This document shows, piece after piece, positions 12,728 through 21,279 of a DNA stretch of 36,034 nt (positions are counted from its first letter, which is position 1; every line of letters begins with the position of its first letter). The DNA comes from an uncultured Microbacteriaceae bacterium (lineage in GTDB: Bacteria; Actinomycetota; Actinomycetes; Actinomycetales; Microbacteriaceae): positions 1 through 36,034 of the forward strand of contig CALGUV010000018.1 in NCBI GenBank assembly GCA_937920245.1, written 5' to 3'. A program made the translations under genes and the position numbers. Under the pieces are notes generated by a model. It saw nothing but the letters and a program-made list of their open reading frames with translations, had not been told where the DNA came from and ran no database searches.

Positions 12728-13810
12728 TCAGCCGACCGAAGGAGCGGTCAAGGCGACAGAAGTTATAGTGGCGGAAGCCAGATCTAACGGGAAGTTATGC
12801 GCATTCCGCTCGTGGACCACTTCGATTCCAAGGTTAGCACGGTTAAGAATGTCAGCCCAAGAAGGGATGGTGCGACCTTGACTATCCAGAATGCTGGAGT
12901 TATAATTTAGACCATTTAAGTTGAAGGCCATTGTGCTAACTCCGAGAGCAGCGAACCAGATGCCAACCACGGGCCAGGCAGCCAGGAAGAAGTGGAGGCT
13001 ACGGCTGTTGTTGAAGGAAGCGTATTGGAAGATCAGGCGACCGAAGTAACCGTGGGCAGCCACGATGTTGTAGGTCTCTTCCTCTTGGCCGAACTTGTAG
13101 CCGTAGTTCTGGCTCTCGCTCTCGGTGGTCTCTCGCACCAGGCTGCTGGTCACCAGCGAGCCGTGCATGGCGGAGAACAGGCTGCCCCCGAAGACACCAG
13201 CCACACCCAGCATGTGGAAGGGGTGCATCAGGATGTTGTGTTCAGCGGAAAAAACAATCATATAGTTAAAGGTCCCCGAGATACCCAGAGGCATCGCGTC
13301 ACTAAACGAACCCTGACCGAAAGGATAGACCAGGAACACAGCACTCGCGGCAGCAACAGGTGCTGAGTAAGCAACACAGATCCAGGGGCGCATGCCCAAG
13401 CGGTATGAAAGTTCCCATTCACGGCCCATATAAGCATAGATGCCAATAAGGAAGTGAAATACAACAAGTTGGAAGGGTCCGCCGTTATACAACCACTCAT
13501 CAAGACTCGCTGCTTCCCAGATAGGATAGAAGTGAAGTCCGATAGCATTAGACGAAGGCACAACAGCACCGGAGATGATGTTGTTGCCGTACATCAGGGA
13601 GCCAGCTACGGGCTCACGGATGCCGTCGATGTCGACAGGGGGCGCTGCGATGAATGCAACGATGAAGCAAGTGGTGGCAGCCAGGAGGCAGGGAATCATA
13701 AGGACTCCGAACCAACCGACATACAACCGATTGTTAGTGGAAGTCACCCACTCACAGAATTGTTGCCAGGTGTTTTGCGCTTGGTCGCGCTGTAGAACTG
13801 AAGCTGTCAT
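12728..13810 (-). CDS. psbA: Photosystem II reaction centre protein D1
   Basis: D1 core subunit, thylakoid membrane, five transmembrane helices; binds P680, pheophytin, QB and the Mn4CaO5 cluster. 360 aa, full length, with [40 protein letters not shown] and [16 protein letters not shown] all present, and a C-terminal processing site after LDLA. The residue after GR in MGREWEL (position 130 in standard numbering) is Glu, the high-light-type form. ATG at 13810 ([10 protein letters not shown]) is the normal D1 start. Uninterrupted, so no intron. Keeps PSII repaired during infection. Confidence 0.98.
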   Translation of the reverse strand: MTASVLQRDQAQNTWQQFCEWVTSTNNRLYVGWFGVLMIPCLLAATTCFIVAFIAAPPVDIDGIREPVAGSLMYGNNIISGAVVPSSNAIGLHFYPIWEAASLDEWLYNGGPFQLVVFHFLIGIYAYMGREWELSYRLGMRPWICVAYSAPVAAASAVFLVYPFGQGSFSDAMPLGISGTFNYMIVFSAEHNILMHPFHMLGVAGVFGGSLFSAMHGSLVTSSLVRETTESESQNYGYKFGQEEETYNIVAAHGYFGRLIFQYASFNNSRSLHFFLAAWPVVGIWFAALGVSTMAFNLNGLNYNSSILDSQGRTIPSWADILNRANLGIEVVHERNAHNFPLDLASATITSVALTAPSVG

Positions 13811-13937
13811 TAGAATGTAGTAAGGAAACGCTCGGTAGGGGCCGTGCGATTCATTATTCCCGACCACCCTTAAGGTCGATATGAGGGATGCTTAGCCTCT
13901 CGTGATCCCGGTTAGAGAGGGGAAAGATTAGCCCCAT
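13811..13937 (-). promoter_or_regulatory. psbA leader region
   Basis: 127 nt without a convincing gene. Contains a possible -10 AATAAT (13853-13858) 43 nt before the ATG and a CCTCTC/GAGAGG hairpin. No clear -35 and no Shine-Dalgarno before the ATG. A 27-codon frame (MGLIFPLSNRDHE) exists but is not supported otherwise. Confidence 0.45.
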
Positions 13938-13974
13938 AAAAAAAAAGGCCATCGACTTTACCCGCCGATGACCT
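13938..13974 (-). terminator. Intrinsic terminator upstream of psbA
   Basis: AGGTCATCG / CGATGGCCT stem (9 bp, one T.G) followed by nine to ten U residues. It ends the transcript of the 14050 gene and insulates psbA. Confidence 0.88.
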
Positions 13975-14010
13975 TATCTTACACAATGTGTTGATTTGTA
14001 AACTTTCGAG

Positions 14011-14032
14011 TGTACAGTCTCTCAACTGTCAC
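14011..14032. repeat. ACAGT/ACTGT hairpin after gene end
   Basis: TGTACAGT-ctctca-ACTGTCA with one bulge, 18 nt beyond the stop of the 14050 gene. It shares the ACAGT/ACTGT core of the hairpins at 4465 and 912. Confidence 0.45.
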
Positions 14033-14049
14033 GCGTCTACGATGAATTA

Positions 14050-14223
14050 TTACTCGTCTGAACCGGGTTCAACGATTGAAGGCGCCGACGTGGGAATCAC
14101 GTCATGAGCCGAGAAGAATCCCTGCAGCTGCTCAGATGCCATCTTAATAAGGATATCGTTATTCGTACGCTTCGCGTCTGCGTAAGCGTCAATGAGGGTC
14201 GCGAGTTGTTGCTTGGTTTCCAT
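14050..14223 (-). CDS. Small hypothetical protein (57 aa)
   Basis: METKQQLATLIDAYADAKRTN is a helix of coiled-coil type, then a disordered Ser/Pro/Glu tail (SAPSIVEPGSDE). ATG at 14223 chosen over an earlier non-ATG frame start at 14253. Follows the fibre genes as the last gene before the terminator, so it may be a fibre-associated protein or chaperone, which is inference. Confidence 0.55.
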   Translation of the reverse strand: METKQQLATLIDAYADAKRTNNDILIKMASEQLQGFFSAHDVIPTSAPSIVEPGSDE

Positions 14224-14295
14224 ATTAAGTCGAGTAGTTTGGCGAAAGGCCAAATCTGTTGTAGTGATCTGGCCCTATGAGTGAATCCGTGGCTA

Positions 14296-15381
14296 TCAAA
14301 CCACCGTCAGAACAGCCGCGGTGGAAGTTGCCGTCGGAGCAATGGCGGAATCCGTGCTGACTTCGCAACGGTACTCGTATGTATCGAGACCGGTAGAATC
14401 GCTGATGTCCAGTGTGTCTGTGTCGGTACCACTGTAGATCCCCGCGTTCGAGAGAGCCACAAAGCCCGCACCGGCATCCTCTTCCCAGGAATAGGTTAGA
14501 ACGGACAAGGTTTCGTTGGTCGATGCCGTAACCGTAAACTGAGCGGCAGCTGGAGCGGTAACTGTGCTGCTAGTCGGGTTTACCGAGATGGTGACAGTGG
14601 CCGCGTTGACTGTCAGAGTTGCAGCGTTGGAATTAGCGTCTGCGGCTCCACCGTCGCTACTAACCACACAGCGGTAGTCGTATGTGTTAAGTGACGTATT
14701 GGTGGTAGTGATCGTCAGAGTAGTGGTGGTTACACCGGCATAAGCGCCACCGTTTACAAGAGCTACAAAGCCAGCTCCGGCATCCTCTTCCCAAAGATAG
14801 CTCAGAGTGCCGCCATCGTTGGTGGTAGCCGCCACAGTGAAGGTAGCAGGAGTGTCACCTTCAACCACGGTATCGGCCGAAGGTTGTGTGCCGATCGTGA
14901 TAAATTCGCTAGTTTGAGCAGCAAACAATTTAGCGTCAATAGCAACGGCCACGCTCACCGCGTCGGCAATGTCCATGCGGAGTTCAACCGTGCCGGCATT
15001 GTAGTTGGCGTTGAAAGTAGGGTTGGTACCGTCCCAGACGTCAGCTACTCCGGAAGCCGCGGAAAGCACGGCGCTTGTGCCGTTGTGAGCAATGGTGTGA
15101 GTTGCGACGTAAACATCAGCATTGGCATCGTCCGCAACTGTTACTGTGCAAGTCGCAGCATCGTACAGCGAGCCGTCAAACGAGAAGATGACCTCGTTAG
15201 TAAGGGGGCCGGGCCCATAATCCGCGGAAGCCACAGGTTCAATTGTGGTCCCGCCAGCCACCATTTTTCCGATGACAGTCACGGTGTCACCGGCATTATT
15301 CCCCAGGTTAGTGTTGCCCTGGACACTTAAATCTTGTTGGGCGATTACATCCTGCCGGATGTACTGATCTTGGTTAGGCAT
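14296..15381 (-). CDS. Virion protein with two Ig-like domains (361 aa)
   Basis: N-terminal 160 residues are Asn/Gly/Thr-rich like tail-fibre linkers; two tandem Ig-like domains follow (about 170-262 and 265-361), each with the conserved Trp in SYLWEEDAGAGF / TYSWEEDAGAGF and the YxCxV signature (YDYRCVV, YEYRCEV). Ig domains on phage particles often bind surface sugars reversibly. The pair are recent duplicates: WEEDAGAGFVAL is identical in both. Codon-level similarity is high as well. It lies next to the fibre gene. Confidence 0.8.
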   Translation of the reverse strand: MPNQDQYIRQDVIAQQDLSVQGNTNLGNNAGDTVTVIGKMVAGGTTIEPVASADYGPGPLTNEVIFSFDGSLYDAATCTVTVADDANADVYVATHTIAHNGTSAVLSAASGVADVWDGTNPTFNANYNAGTVELRMDIADAVSVAVAIDAKLFAAQTSEFITIGTQPSADTVVEGDTPATFTVAATTNDGGTLSYLWEEDAGAGFVALVNGGAYAGVTTTTLTITTTNTSLNTYDYRCVVSSDGGAADANSNAATLTVNAATVTISVNPTSSTVTAPAAAQFTVTASTNETLSVLTYSWEEDAGAGFVALSNAGIYSGTDTDTLDISDSTGLDTYEYRCEVSTDSAIAPTATSTAAVLTVV

Positions 15382-15390
15382 CGGAGGTTA

Positions 15391-16851
15391 TCAAGCAGTT
15401 GCTACGATTTGGGTTTTGACATCGATATTGTTACCAGACAACGCGCTGTTGGTGATCGAAAGCACGATATTCGCGCCGCTAACAGCTGTGGTGGGGGTAG
15501 TCAAAAAAGTTCCGGGTGTCGGAGCTTGAACGCCGCTACCGGTTAGTTCACTAATACCACTAGCACCGTCATGGGTGATGTAGTGCTCGTAAAACTCAAT
15601 GTCTCCTGTTACAGTATCGCGGGCTTGCACAACCACTCTAGCTGAGTTGGCCGTAGCAGTGGCCCCAACTATGACAGTAAAACTTGCGGCACTAGCAATA
15701 CCAGACCCAGCTCTAGAGAAAGACGAGGAGACGTTGTTCTCTACATAAGCACCCGAAACAAATGCGTTAGTCCACTGAGCTGATGTACTACCAATATCTT
15801 GGGATCCAACCGGGGTTAAATCGGCGTCGATTGCCGTAGTGCCATAAATATAAAGATCATCGGCATGAACCTCAGCCCAGTGAAGTACACTGGTTCCAAG
15901 ATCGTGCGTGGCAGAGGCAATAGGAATAAGATCCGTATCGGCCCGACCGATGAAGCTGATGGTGTCGGTGATAGCGTCGCCGAGGTCAACGTTGCCTCCA
16001 ACGCTAAGTGTACCGGTGAGAGTAGCGTTTACGGTTTGAAGAGTATTGGTGCCAGAGTTCCAGACGAAGTCGGCATCAGCGCCGAGGCCGCTGCCACTAT
16101 TAAACTGAATCTCGCCAGAAGAGCCAGCGGCACTTGCGCTATTACTCACCCAGGATAGGATTCCGCTGGTATTAGCAGAAAGCACAAATCCTGAGCTAGC
16201 AGGGAATGCCGTGGGGAGCGTATATGTGTTAGTGGTCGCAAGAGTCGCCGGAGCATTGAACTGAATGTACTCAGAACCACCGGCGGTTCCTTCGAAGAAA
16301 CGTACGGAACCCTGGTTAGTAAGTTTTACAAGTCCGAGTTCCAGTGAGTCGTCAGTGCCGTTATAAATAACGCCGATGGAGTACTCCATCGAGCCGGCAT
16401 TATTTACGGCTAGAAGATTGGTGACTGAAGGAAGCGCGTTGGGCAGTGTTAGCGTGTAGTTCGCGGCGACTACAGCTGGCGACTTCACAGCCACATGATT
16501 CGAGTCGTTAGCGTCGCCAAACTGAATGGGATTGGCGTTGCGAACGCGAATCGTGCCATCTACGTCAAGTTCAGTCGCTGGAGACGTCGTCTTAACGCCT
16601 ACGCGATTATTAGTCGCGTCGACAAAGAAAGTATTGGTGTCTACCACCAAATTTCCTGACGCCGTCAGCGTCCCGCCGATTGTCAGCGCTCCGGTCTTGG
16701 TTTGGGCAGTAGAAGATGTGTTGAGAAGACCCTGCGTAAGATTCGCAAAGGAGATTTTTCTCGTATTGGTATCAGCGTCGTTGATGATGAAAACGTCATC
16801 ATCCGTCGGCGTCGTGATAGCAGTTAATTGTGAAATGCGTACAGTCGCCAT
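15391..16851 (-). CDS. Tail fibre-like structural protein (486 aa)
   Basis: Begins MATVRISQLTAITTPTDDDVFII, the opening typical of marine-phage virion fibre/head-fibre proteins, and has the repeated EIQFNS-GSGLGADADF... and LTGTLSVGG blocks of such proteins. Gly/Thr/Asn-rich, no signal peptide. Role: host recognition or virion decoration. ATG at 16851 has a CCGGGTAAAA late-type motif 35 nt upstream. Followed after 9 nt by the Ig-like protein. Confidence 0.8.
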   Translation of the reverse strand: MATVRISQLTAITTPTDDDVFIINDADTNTRKISFANLTQGLLNTSSTAQTKTGALTIGGTLTASGNLVVDTNTFFVDATNNRVGVKTTSPATELDVDGTIRVRNANPIQFGDANDSNHVAVKSPAVVAANYTLTLPNALPSVTNLLAVNNAGSMEYSIGVIYNGTDDSLELGLVKLTNQGSVRFFEGTAGGSEYIQFNAPATLATTNTYTLPTAFPASSGFVLSANTSGILSWVSNSASAAGSSGEIQFNSGSGLGADADFVWNSGTNTLQTVNATLTGTLSVGGNVDLGDAITDTISFIGRADTDLIPIASATHDLGTSVLHWAEVHADDLYIYGTTAIDADLTPVGSQDIGSTSAQWTNAFVSGAYVENNVSSSFSRAGSGIASAASFTVIVGATATANSARVVVQARDTVTGDIEFYEHYITHDGASGISELTGSGVQAPTPGTFLTTPTTAVSGANIVLSITNSALSGNNIDVKTQIVATA

Positions 16852-16886
16852 CAGTGTTCGGTCAAGCCAGCTTGTTCGTAACTAGG

Positions 16887-16896
16887 TTTTACCCGG
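16887..16896 (-). promoter_or_regulatory. CCGGGTAAAA motif upstream of the fibre gene
   Basis: 35 nt before the ATG at 16851, in a 62-nt gap after the sigma factor gene. It lies inside a CTAGGT ... ACCTAG inverted arrangement (16882-16887 / 16911-16916). Confidence 0.4.
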
Positions 16897-16913
16897 GAAG
16901 GATGCCGCCGGAC

Positions 16914-17711
16914 CTAGCTGGTGGCGACACACGGTCTTACCCCCGTTTCTCCAACAAGTGATTGAAGATACCTTAGGAGCTGATTAGCGCGGTCGATCTG
17001 GCTATTATCATCGAGTTCACCCTCGACGTGCGATAGCAAGAGTTTCAGATCCTGATCCGGCAGTTCGCCGAGGGCTTTCAGAACATCTTCTCCGATCATC
17101 GCTCGCGCTTCGTTTATCTCGTAGATAAACTCCTTTGGTCTGTGATCGTCAGGCGTATGATCATATGAGGAATGTATCTCATGCCACGACTCCTCACACA
17201 TCAAGACCTGTTCGTGACTCAGCCCAAGTTCCTCACAGATCTCATCATATGTCGCGCCGTCCTTAAGCATCTGCCGGACTTCTTCACGAATCGGCGTGAT
17301 CCACCGCGGCACTCTCACCATTCGGCTATGATCACGCAGAGCGTGTTGGATGTAGCCTCGTGCCGTATTCCAGGCAAAAGTGCTGAATTTCCATCCTAGA
17401 TCCGAATTATAGCGGGTTGCTGCAACACACAGAGCGAAATACGCAACGGACTCGAGATCCTGACGTGAGAAACATCCGGTGTATCCACCCGTCATCGACT
17501 TCGCGCTATGGGCCAGTCGACCGGCGATCCAGCGGTGCTCCTCAACCAATTTACGCTGCTCCTTTGTCAGAGGCGGATACTTCTTTCGTCGATCCCTACG
17601 ACGACTCGGAAGCTTATCACCAGGCTGTAAACCGAGATTCTTATTCAAGAGATTCCACCTAGCCTTCGCAAGCCGCGCATTCGCTGACCGAGTTTGATTG
17701 TGTTGCGGCAT
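16914..17711 (-). CDS. Sigma-70 family factor, phage type I (265 aa)
   Basis: A sigma-70 region 2 is recognisable from DLESVAYFALCVAATRYNSD through FSTFAWNTARGYIQHALRDHSR: the -10 recognition/melting helix. Downstream HTH-like ATYDEICEELGLSHEQVL fits region 3 or 4 role. A long basic N-terminus replaces region 1. It would redirect host RNA polymerase to phage promoters. Overlaps the nrdA 3' end by 53 nt. A second sigma factor lies at 24228. Confidence 0.8.
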   Translation of the reverse strand: MPQHNQTRSANARLAKARWNLLNKNLGLQPGDKLPSRRRDRRKKYPPLTKEQRKLVEEHRWIAGRLAHSAKSMTGGYTGCFSRQDLESVAYFALCVAATRYNSDLGWKFSTFAWNTARGYIQHALRDHSRMVRVPRWITPIREEVRQMLKDGATYDEICEELGLSHEQVLMCEESWHEIHSSYDHTPDDHRPKEFIYEINEARAMIGEDVLKALGELPDQDLKLLLSHVEGELDDNSQIDRANQLLRYLQSLVGETGVRPCVATS

Positions 17712-19587
17712 GATATTTTGTCATGTAGTCTTCATAGCCGCCTATGTGCTCTCCATCAATCCATAATTGGGGCACGGTGGTGTACGGGAACTCCTCAACG
17801 ATTGACCGATCAATCTCATGAAATGTGATCCCGTCCGCTCTCAATTGGGCTTTAAGCTTCGCGCAGGAAGGACATGCCTGTTTGGATATTATCTTGGCTC
17901 GAGGAGAAGATAGATCTTTTTTCGCTACAAGCGAGGTGCTACGCAGATAGTATAAGGACTTCACGTCATTTTTCCAGGCGGATAGGTGAAGCCGGACTAG
18001 TTCCTCGGCGTCGATCTCCGGATCAATGAACAGGTTGAGAGACTGCGCTTGACAGATGAACGGTGTACGTTCAGCCGCTTGCCGAATAATCTCAAATTGG
18101 CTAATCTCTCGGGCTGTCTTAAATACTTCTTTCTCGTGATCGGTCAGACAGTCGAGTTGTTGGACTGAGCCCCGTTCGGCGAGGATGTAGTCCCACACAG
18201 ACTCCTTGATTCCCTTCTGACAGAAAAGAGCCTCCAGAACCGGATTCTTGCGAACAAAGGTTCCTTTCGCCTGTTTAGCCACAAAGTAGTTAGCGTCGAT
18301 CGGTTCAATACCTTGTGAGAAAGCCCCACTGATCACGGAGTTCGTTCTGGTTGGCGCTATAGCCAGCCGGTGAGTGTGACGAAGTCCGGTACCTTCGCAC
18401 CACTCAGGCTCACCACACTCCTTTGCTAATTTACGTGAAGCGTCCTTAGCCTGCTGACTGATCACGCTGTGAACTTCTTTGTTTAAGTCCCGAGCGGCTT
18501 CTGAAGCGAAAGGCAGACCACGCTTCTGGTAGAGCAAGTGCAATCCCATCGTCCCCAGGCCAAGTGCCCTGGACTTTTTGGCGAATCTTACAGCCCTGCC
18601 CATGCTTGGGATACGGCTCGCCTTGTGGATGAAATCCTCCACTACTGCGTCTAAGAAATAGATCGACAGCTCCGGGACTGTCAGAGAGGATGTACCACGC
18701 CAATCCCGCCATTCGTCGTATTTTGCAAGGTTAAGAGAGGAGAGAACACACACGAAGGTGTGATCGTCGTCCGTGTGCAGTGTGATCTCTGAACAGAGGT
18801 TCGAGGTTTTTACTTCGAGCCCGCGTTGTTTATAGCAGTCTGGATTTTGTCGGTTGACATTGTCGATGAAGACCAAGTAAGGCGAGCCGCTAATCAAACG
18901 AATTTTTAGCACTTCGCCGAAAAGTTCCTGCTTCTTCTTATCTCCAGCTAGCATACTTTCGACCCACTTGTCAGTCACGGTCAGACCGATGTTTGAGTCG
19001 ATGAAGCGCCGAGGATCTCCCTTTGAGTGGTCTTTGGCTTGCAGAAGTTCGGGGACGTCCGGATGGTCTATCGGAAGGTATATAGCAAACGAGCCCCGCC
19101 GCACTCCGCCTTGGGAGACGACTCGGGAGGCTAAGTCATATTGCTGAGCCCAGGGAACGATGCCCGTAGACTTACCACCCGAACTGATCGGACTGCTGCT
19201 TGGACGAACATCCCCGAGATAAACACCCACCCCACCACCATTCTTGGAGAGCTGTGCTACCTCTTTGAGGTGCGAATAGATCGAATTGACACTATCCCCG
19301 ACATGAACCGAGTAGCACGAGATGGGAAGACCCCGACTTGTGCCAAAATTGGATGCGACCGGCGTAGCAGGACCCAACCACCCTCGCCAAAAGATCTCAA
19401 AGAGATCCTCCTCAATATCAGGTCGACTAAGGATCTTCGCCGCGTATGAAGAAAGCCGGCGGTGCATGCCTCGAGGAGTTTCTCCTTGTAGCAAGTAACC
19501 TCGTGAAAGGGTCTCTAAGCCCTCTTTATTCAACCACTCAGGAACTTGTACTTCGGTCACTTTAGGCTTAAGTCCAATGTTTTCCAA
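17659..19587 (-). CDS. nrdA: Class I ribonucleotide reductase large subunit with inserted glutaredoxin domain
   Basis: Catalytic subunit that reduces NDPs to dNDPs. The barrel is complete: PISCY (first Cys), SNLCSEITL (Asn/Cys/Glu active site), CVLSSLNL (third Cys), PTRTNSVISG, and KSLYYLRS (radical-transfer Tyr pair). No ATP cone at the N-terminus. Between the barrel and the C-terminal redox tail (CAAC, residues 637-640) a glutaredoxin domain is inserted: CPSC at 572-575, TVPQ and GG near 604-617. Start TTG at 19587 has a GAAAGAG upstream; GTG at 19560, overlapping the nrdB stop (GTGA), is an equally possible start. Confidence 0.95.
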   Translation of the reverse strand: MENIGLKPKVTEVQVPEWLNKEGLETLSRGYLLQGETPRGMHRRLSSYAAKILSRPDIEEDLFEIFWRGWLGPATPVASNFGTSRGLPISCYSVHVGDSVNSIYSHLKEVAQLSKNGGGVGVYLGDVRPSSSPISSGGKSTGIVPWAQQYDLASRVVSQGGVRRGSFAIYLPIDHPDVPELLQAKDHSKGDPRRFIDSNIGLTVTDKWVESMLAGDKKKQELFGEVLKIRLISGSPYLVFIDNVNRQNPDCYKQRGLEVKTSNLCSEITLHTDDDHTFVCVLSSLNLAKYDEWRDWRGTSSLTVPELSIYFLDAVVEDFIHKASRIPSMGRAVRFAKKSRALGLGTMGLHLLYQKRGLPFASEAARDLNKEVHSVISQQAKDASRKLAKECGEPEWCEGTGLRHTHRLAIAPTRTNSVISGAFSQGIEPIDANYFVAKQAKGTFVRKNPVLEALFCQKGIKESVWDYILAERGSVQQLDCLTDHEKEVFKTAREISQFEIIRQAAERTPFICQAQSLNLFIDPEIDAEELVRLHLSAWKNDVKSLYYLRSTSLVAKKDLSSPRAKIISKQACPSCAKLKAQLRADGITFHEIDRSIVEEFPYTTVPQLWIDGEHIGGYEDYMTKYHAATQSNSVSECAACEG

Positions 19588-20534
19588 TTAACTCTTTCAA
19601 ATGTTTGCTCAGGCCTTGACACGTACATGCTACCTTCTTTCTGTAACGCAAAGAAGTCGTTAGAGACCTGCCCGGTGAGCACGGGCTCAAACCACCTTCT
19701 TATATTATCTGATTTCAGCTTGTCGTATTCAAAAATGTAGTCAAGTCCTAGTACACGTAGCCGATCATTAGCCCGATGACGAAGATAGTGCCAAAGGCAT
19801 TCCCGGTCAATGCAACGAAGAGCGTATCCATTGAAGATCTTCTCAAGAAACGCGTCCTCGTTAGCAAGGACCGCCTTAAATCCTTCTACGACCTGACTCT
19901 TCTGCTCCGGAGTGACTCGGCCCTCAGCATTAAGTTCACGGAAGAGGGAGCAACCGCCGTCCGAATGCTGCTGCTCGTCAAGCGCGGACCAGGAGATGAT
20001 CTGTGCTACACCCTTAAATCTTCCGTCGAGATTGAAAGATAAAAGCGCCGCGAATGACGAGAATAAACTTACGCCCTCGCCCGCTCCGCTAAATACGCCA
20101 AGGGAGACGATCGGGTCGCTCTGATTGACAAAATAATCGATCTTCGCCCGAGCGGACGGATCACCGAGGAAAGCTTCGAACTCGTCAAGCCCAAGCGTAT
20201 CGGACAGGTGAGAGTAAGCGGCGGCATGCACTGACTCAGAAGAACTGAAAGCCCGAGCCATCGCATGAATCTCATGCTTCGGAAAGAGCTTCGTGATGAC
20301 ATCCCCCCAATAACATGCGACGTGAAGTTCTAACTGTGTGAAACCTCGAAGGATTCCGCCAATCACGGCTTTTTCCTCAGGAGTTGCTTCCTGCCAGTCA
20401 TAGACGTCGTGCGCCATGCTGACTTCCTCTGGTCTCCAAACAGAGGCGATAGCTTTTTGAAATTTCTCGTAATACTCTGGATACTCGAATGACCCGCTTA
20501 TTTTGTAAGGTTCTCTGAGTTCCGTGATAGACAT
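19557..20534 (-). CDS. nrdB: Class I ribonucleotide reductase small subunit
   Basis: Diiron-tyrosyl radical subunit partner of NrdA, same operon. Metal ligands and radical Tyr are all visible: Glu69 (QLEL), Glu100 and His103 with Tyr107 (ESVHAAAY), Glu153, and Glu187/His190 (DEQQH). 325 aa. The C-terminus SLK would contact NrdA. The gene overlaps the 20498 gene by 37 nt and, depending on start, nrdA by 4-31 nt, suggesting coupling. Confidence 0.95.
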   Translation of the reverse strand: MSITELREPYKISGSFEYPEYYEKFQKAIASVWRPEEVSMAHDVYDWQEATPEEKAVIGGILRGFTQLELHVACYWGDVITKLFPKHEIHAMARAFSSSESVHAAAYSHLSDTLGLDEFEAFLGDPSARAKIDYFVNQSDPIVSLGVFSGAGEGVSLFSSFAALLSFNLDGRFKGVAQIISWSALDEQQHSDGGCSLFRELNAEGRVTPEQKSQVVEGFKAVLANEDAFLEKIFNGYALRCIDRECLWHYLRHRANDRLRVLGLDYIFEYDKLKSDNIRRWFEPVLTGQVSNDFFALQKEGSMYVSRPEQTFERVNWKTLDLSLK

Positions 20535-21070
20535 TCGTCAAAAAGTTTGTCGTTCCACCACAGAGGTTTTGCCTCCGGGCGGCGTTTCCATTCCGCGTAG
20601 GCTTTGTAGCCATTTACGTAACGACGATACGCGGTCACATCGTCGATTGCACCATCAAATTTTAACTCGTCAGGCATAGCCCGAGCGAAACCAGTTACAT
20701 TCCGCCAGACGGATAACGGAAGACCTGTGTTAGCCTCGAATAGTCTTTTAGCATCAAGAAGACCAACAGTCGCGGCGTGAGTCTTTTCGTAGCGACGCAT
20801 GTATTCGCCACAAAGCGCTAAACCATGTGTGATCATCCACGCCATATTCTCATACGAGGAGCGGCACCAGACTGTGCTAGGATGATTACGAAAGCCTTTA
20901 TGACCGTATGGTCCTCCGTCTTTCTTTCGGATCGATCCCCAGTTTAGGTAAAGGGGTCCTAGGTTAACTGCGAGCATCTGATTTGTCTCTAAGGGCATCT
21001 TTACAACGAGCTTAGAGGGAAGACACTCGGCGGCTCTGGCCGGGTCGCGATCGACTGCGAATAGGTTCAT
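20498..21070 (-). CDS. Conserved phage protein, pyrimidine-dimer-glycosylase-like annotation
   Basis: Begins MNLFAVDRDPARAAE and contains SKLVVKMPLETNQML and NHPSTVWCRSSYENMAW, the two signature blocks of a widespread phage family whose members start MNIFxLDxDPxxAA and share VVKMxLExxQML. Some databases name it pyrimidine-dimer DNA glycosylase related, but the similarity to T4 endonuclease V is not visible here and the role is unproven. 190 aa; ATG at 21070 with an AT-rich stretch (TAATAAAAT) upstream. First gene of the nrd unit. Confidence 0.75.
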   Translation of the reverse strand: MNLFAVDRDPARAAECLPSKLVVKMPLETNQMLAVNLGPLYLNWGSIRKKDGGPYGHKGFRNHPSTVWCRSSYENMAWMITHGLALCGEYMRRYEKTHAATVGLLDAKRLFEANTGLPLSVWRNVTGFARAMPDELKFDGAIDDVTAYRRYVNGYKAYAEWKRRPEAKPLWWNDKLFDECLSRNSENLTK

Positions 21071-21129
21071 CCGTGCTGTTTTGGATACGATTTTATTATG
21101 CGGTTGGGGGCGACAAGTATTGAGACTGG

Positions 21130-21279
21130 TCAGCCGTTCCCCTGGCCCCGATATCTCTTTTTACGCTTATTTCTCGACGTGGAGCTAAGTTTCGTGTTAT
21201 TGGACCGCCCGATGCTCGTCGATTTAGGCTTACTTTCGATTTGTTGGGAGCCGCTAAGCGTTTTACTTCTCACTGCCAT
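21130..21279 (-). CDS. Small basic protein with KYRGQG-type C-terminus (49 aa)
   Basis: ATG at 21279, stop at 21130. Starts MAVRSKTLSGSQQIESKPK and ends KRKKRYRGQGNG. The STS-GRSNNTKLSS-NKRKKRYRGQG layout matches a small basic protein I have seen repeatedly in cyanophage genomes. Very basic and disordered, so nucleic-acid or ribosome contact is likely; function unknown. Overlaps the 21263 gene by 17 nt. Confidence 0.7.
   Translation of the reverse strand: MAVRSKTLSGSQQIESKPKSTSIGRSNNTKLSSTSRNKRKKRYRGQGNG

Noticed and set aside
12728..13810. Group I intron in psbA
   Set aside because: The D1 frame is continuous at 360 codons, so no intron is present in this copy.
12992..13820. Plus-strand ORFs across psbA
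   Set aside because: Shadows of the strongly conserved D1 gene; composition is not protein-like and no start signals exist.
13860..13940. 27-codon upstream ORF in the psbA leader
   Set aside because: No ribosome binding site, no similarity and it overlaps a hairpin; chance ORF is as likely.
17659..17760. Separate glutaredoxin gene
   Set aside because: The redoxin sequence is in frame with nrdA with no stop between, and the CAAC tail follows it.
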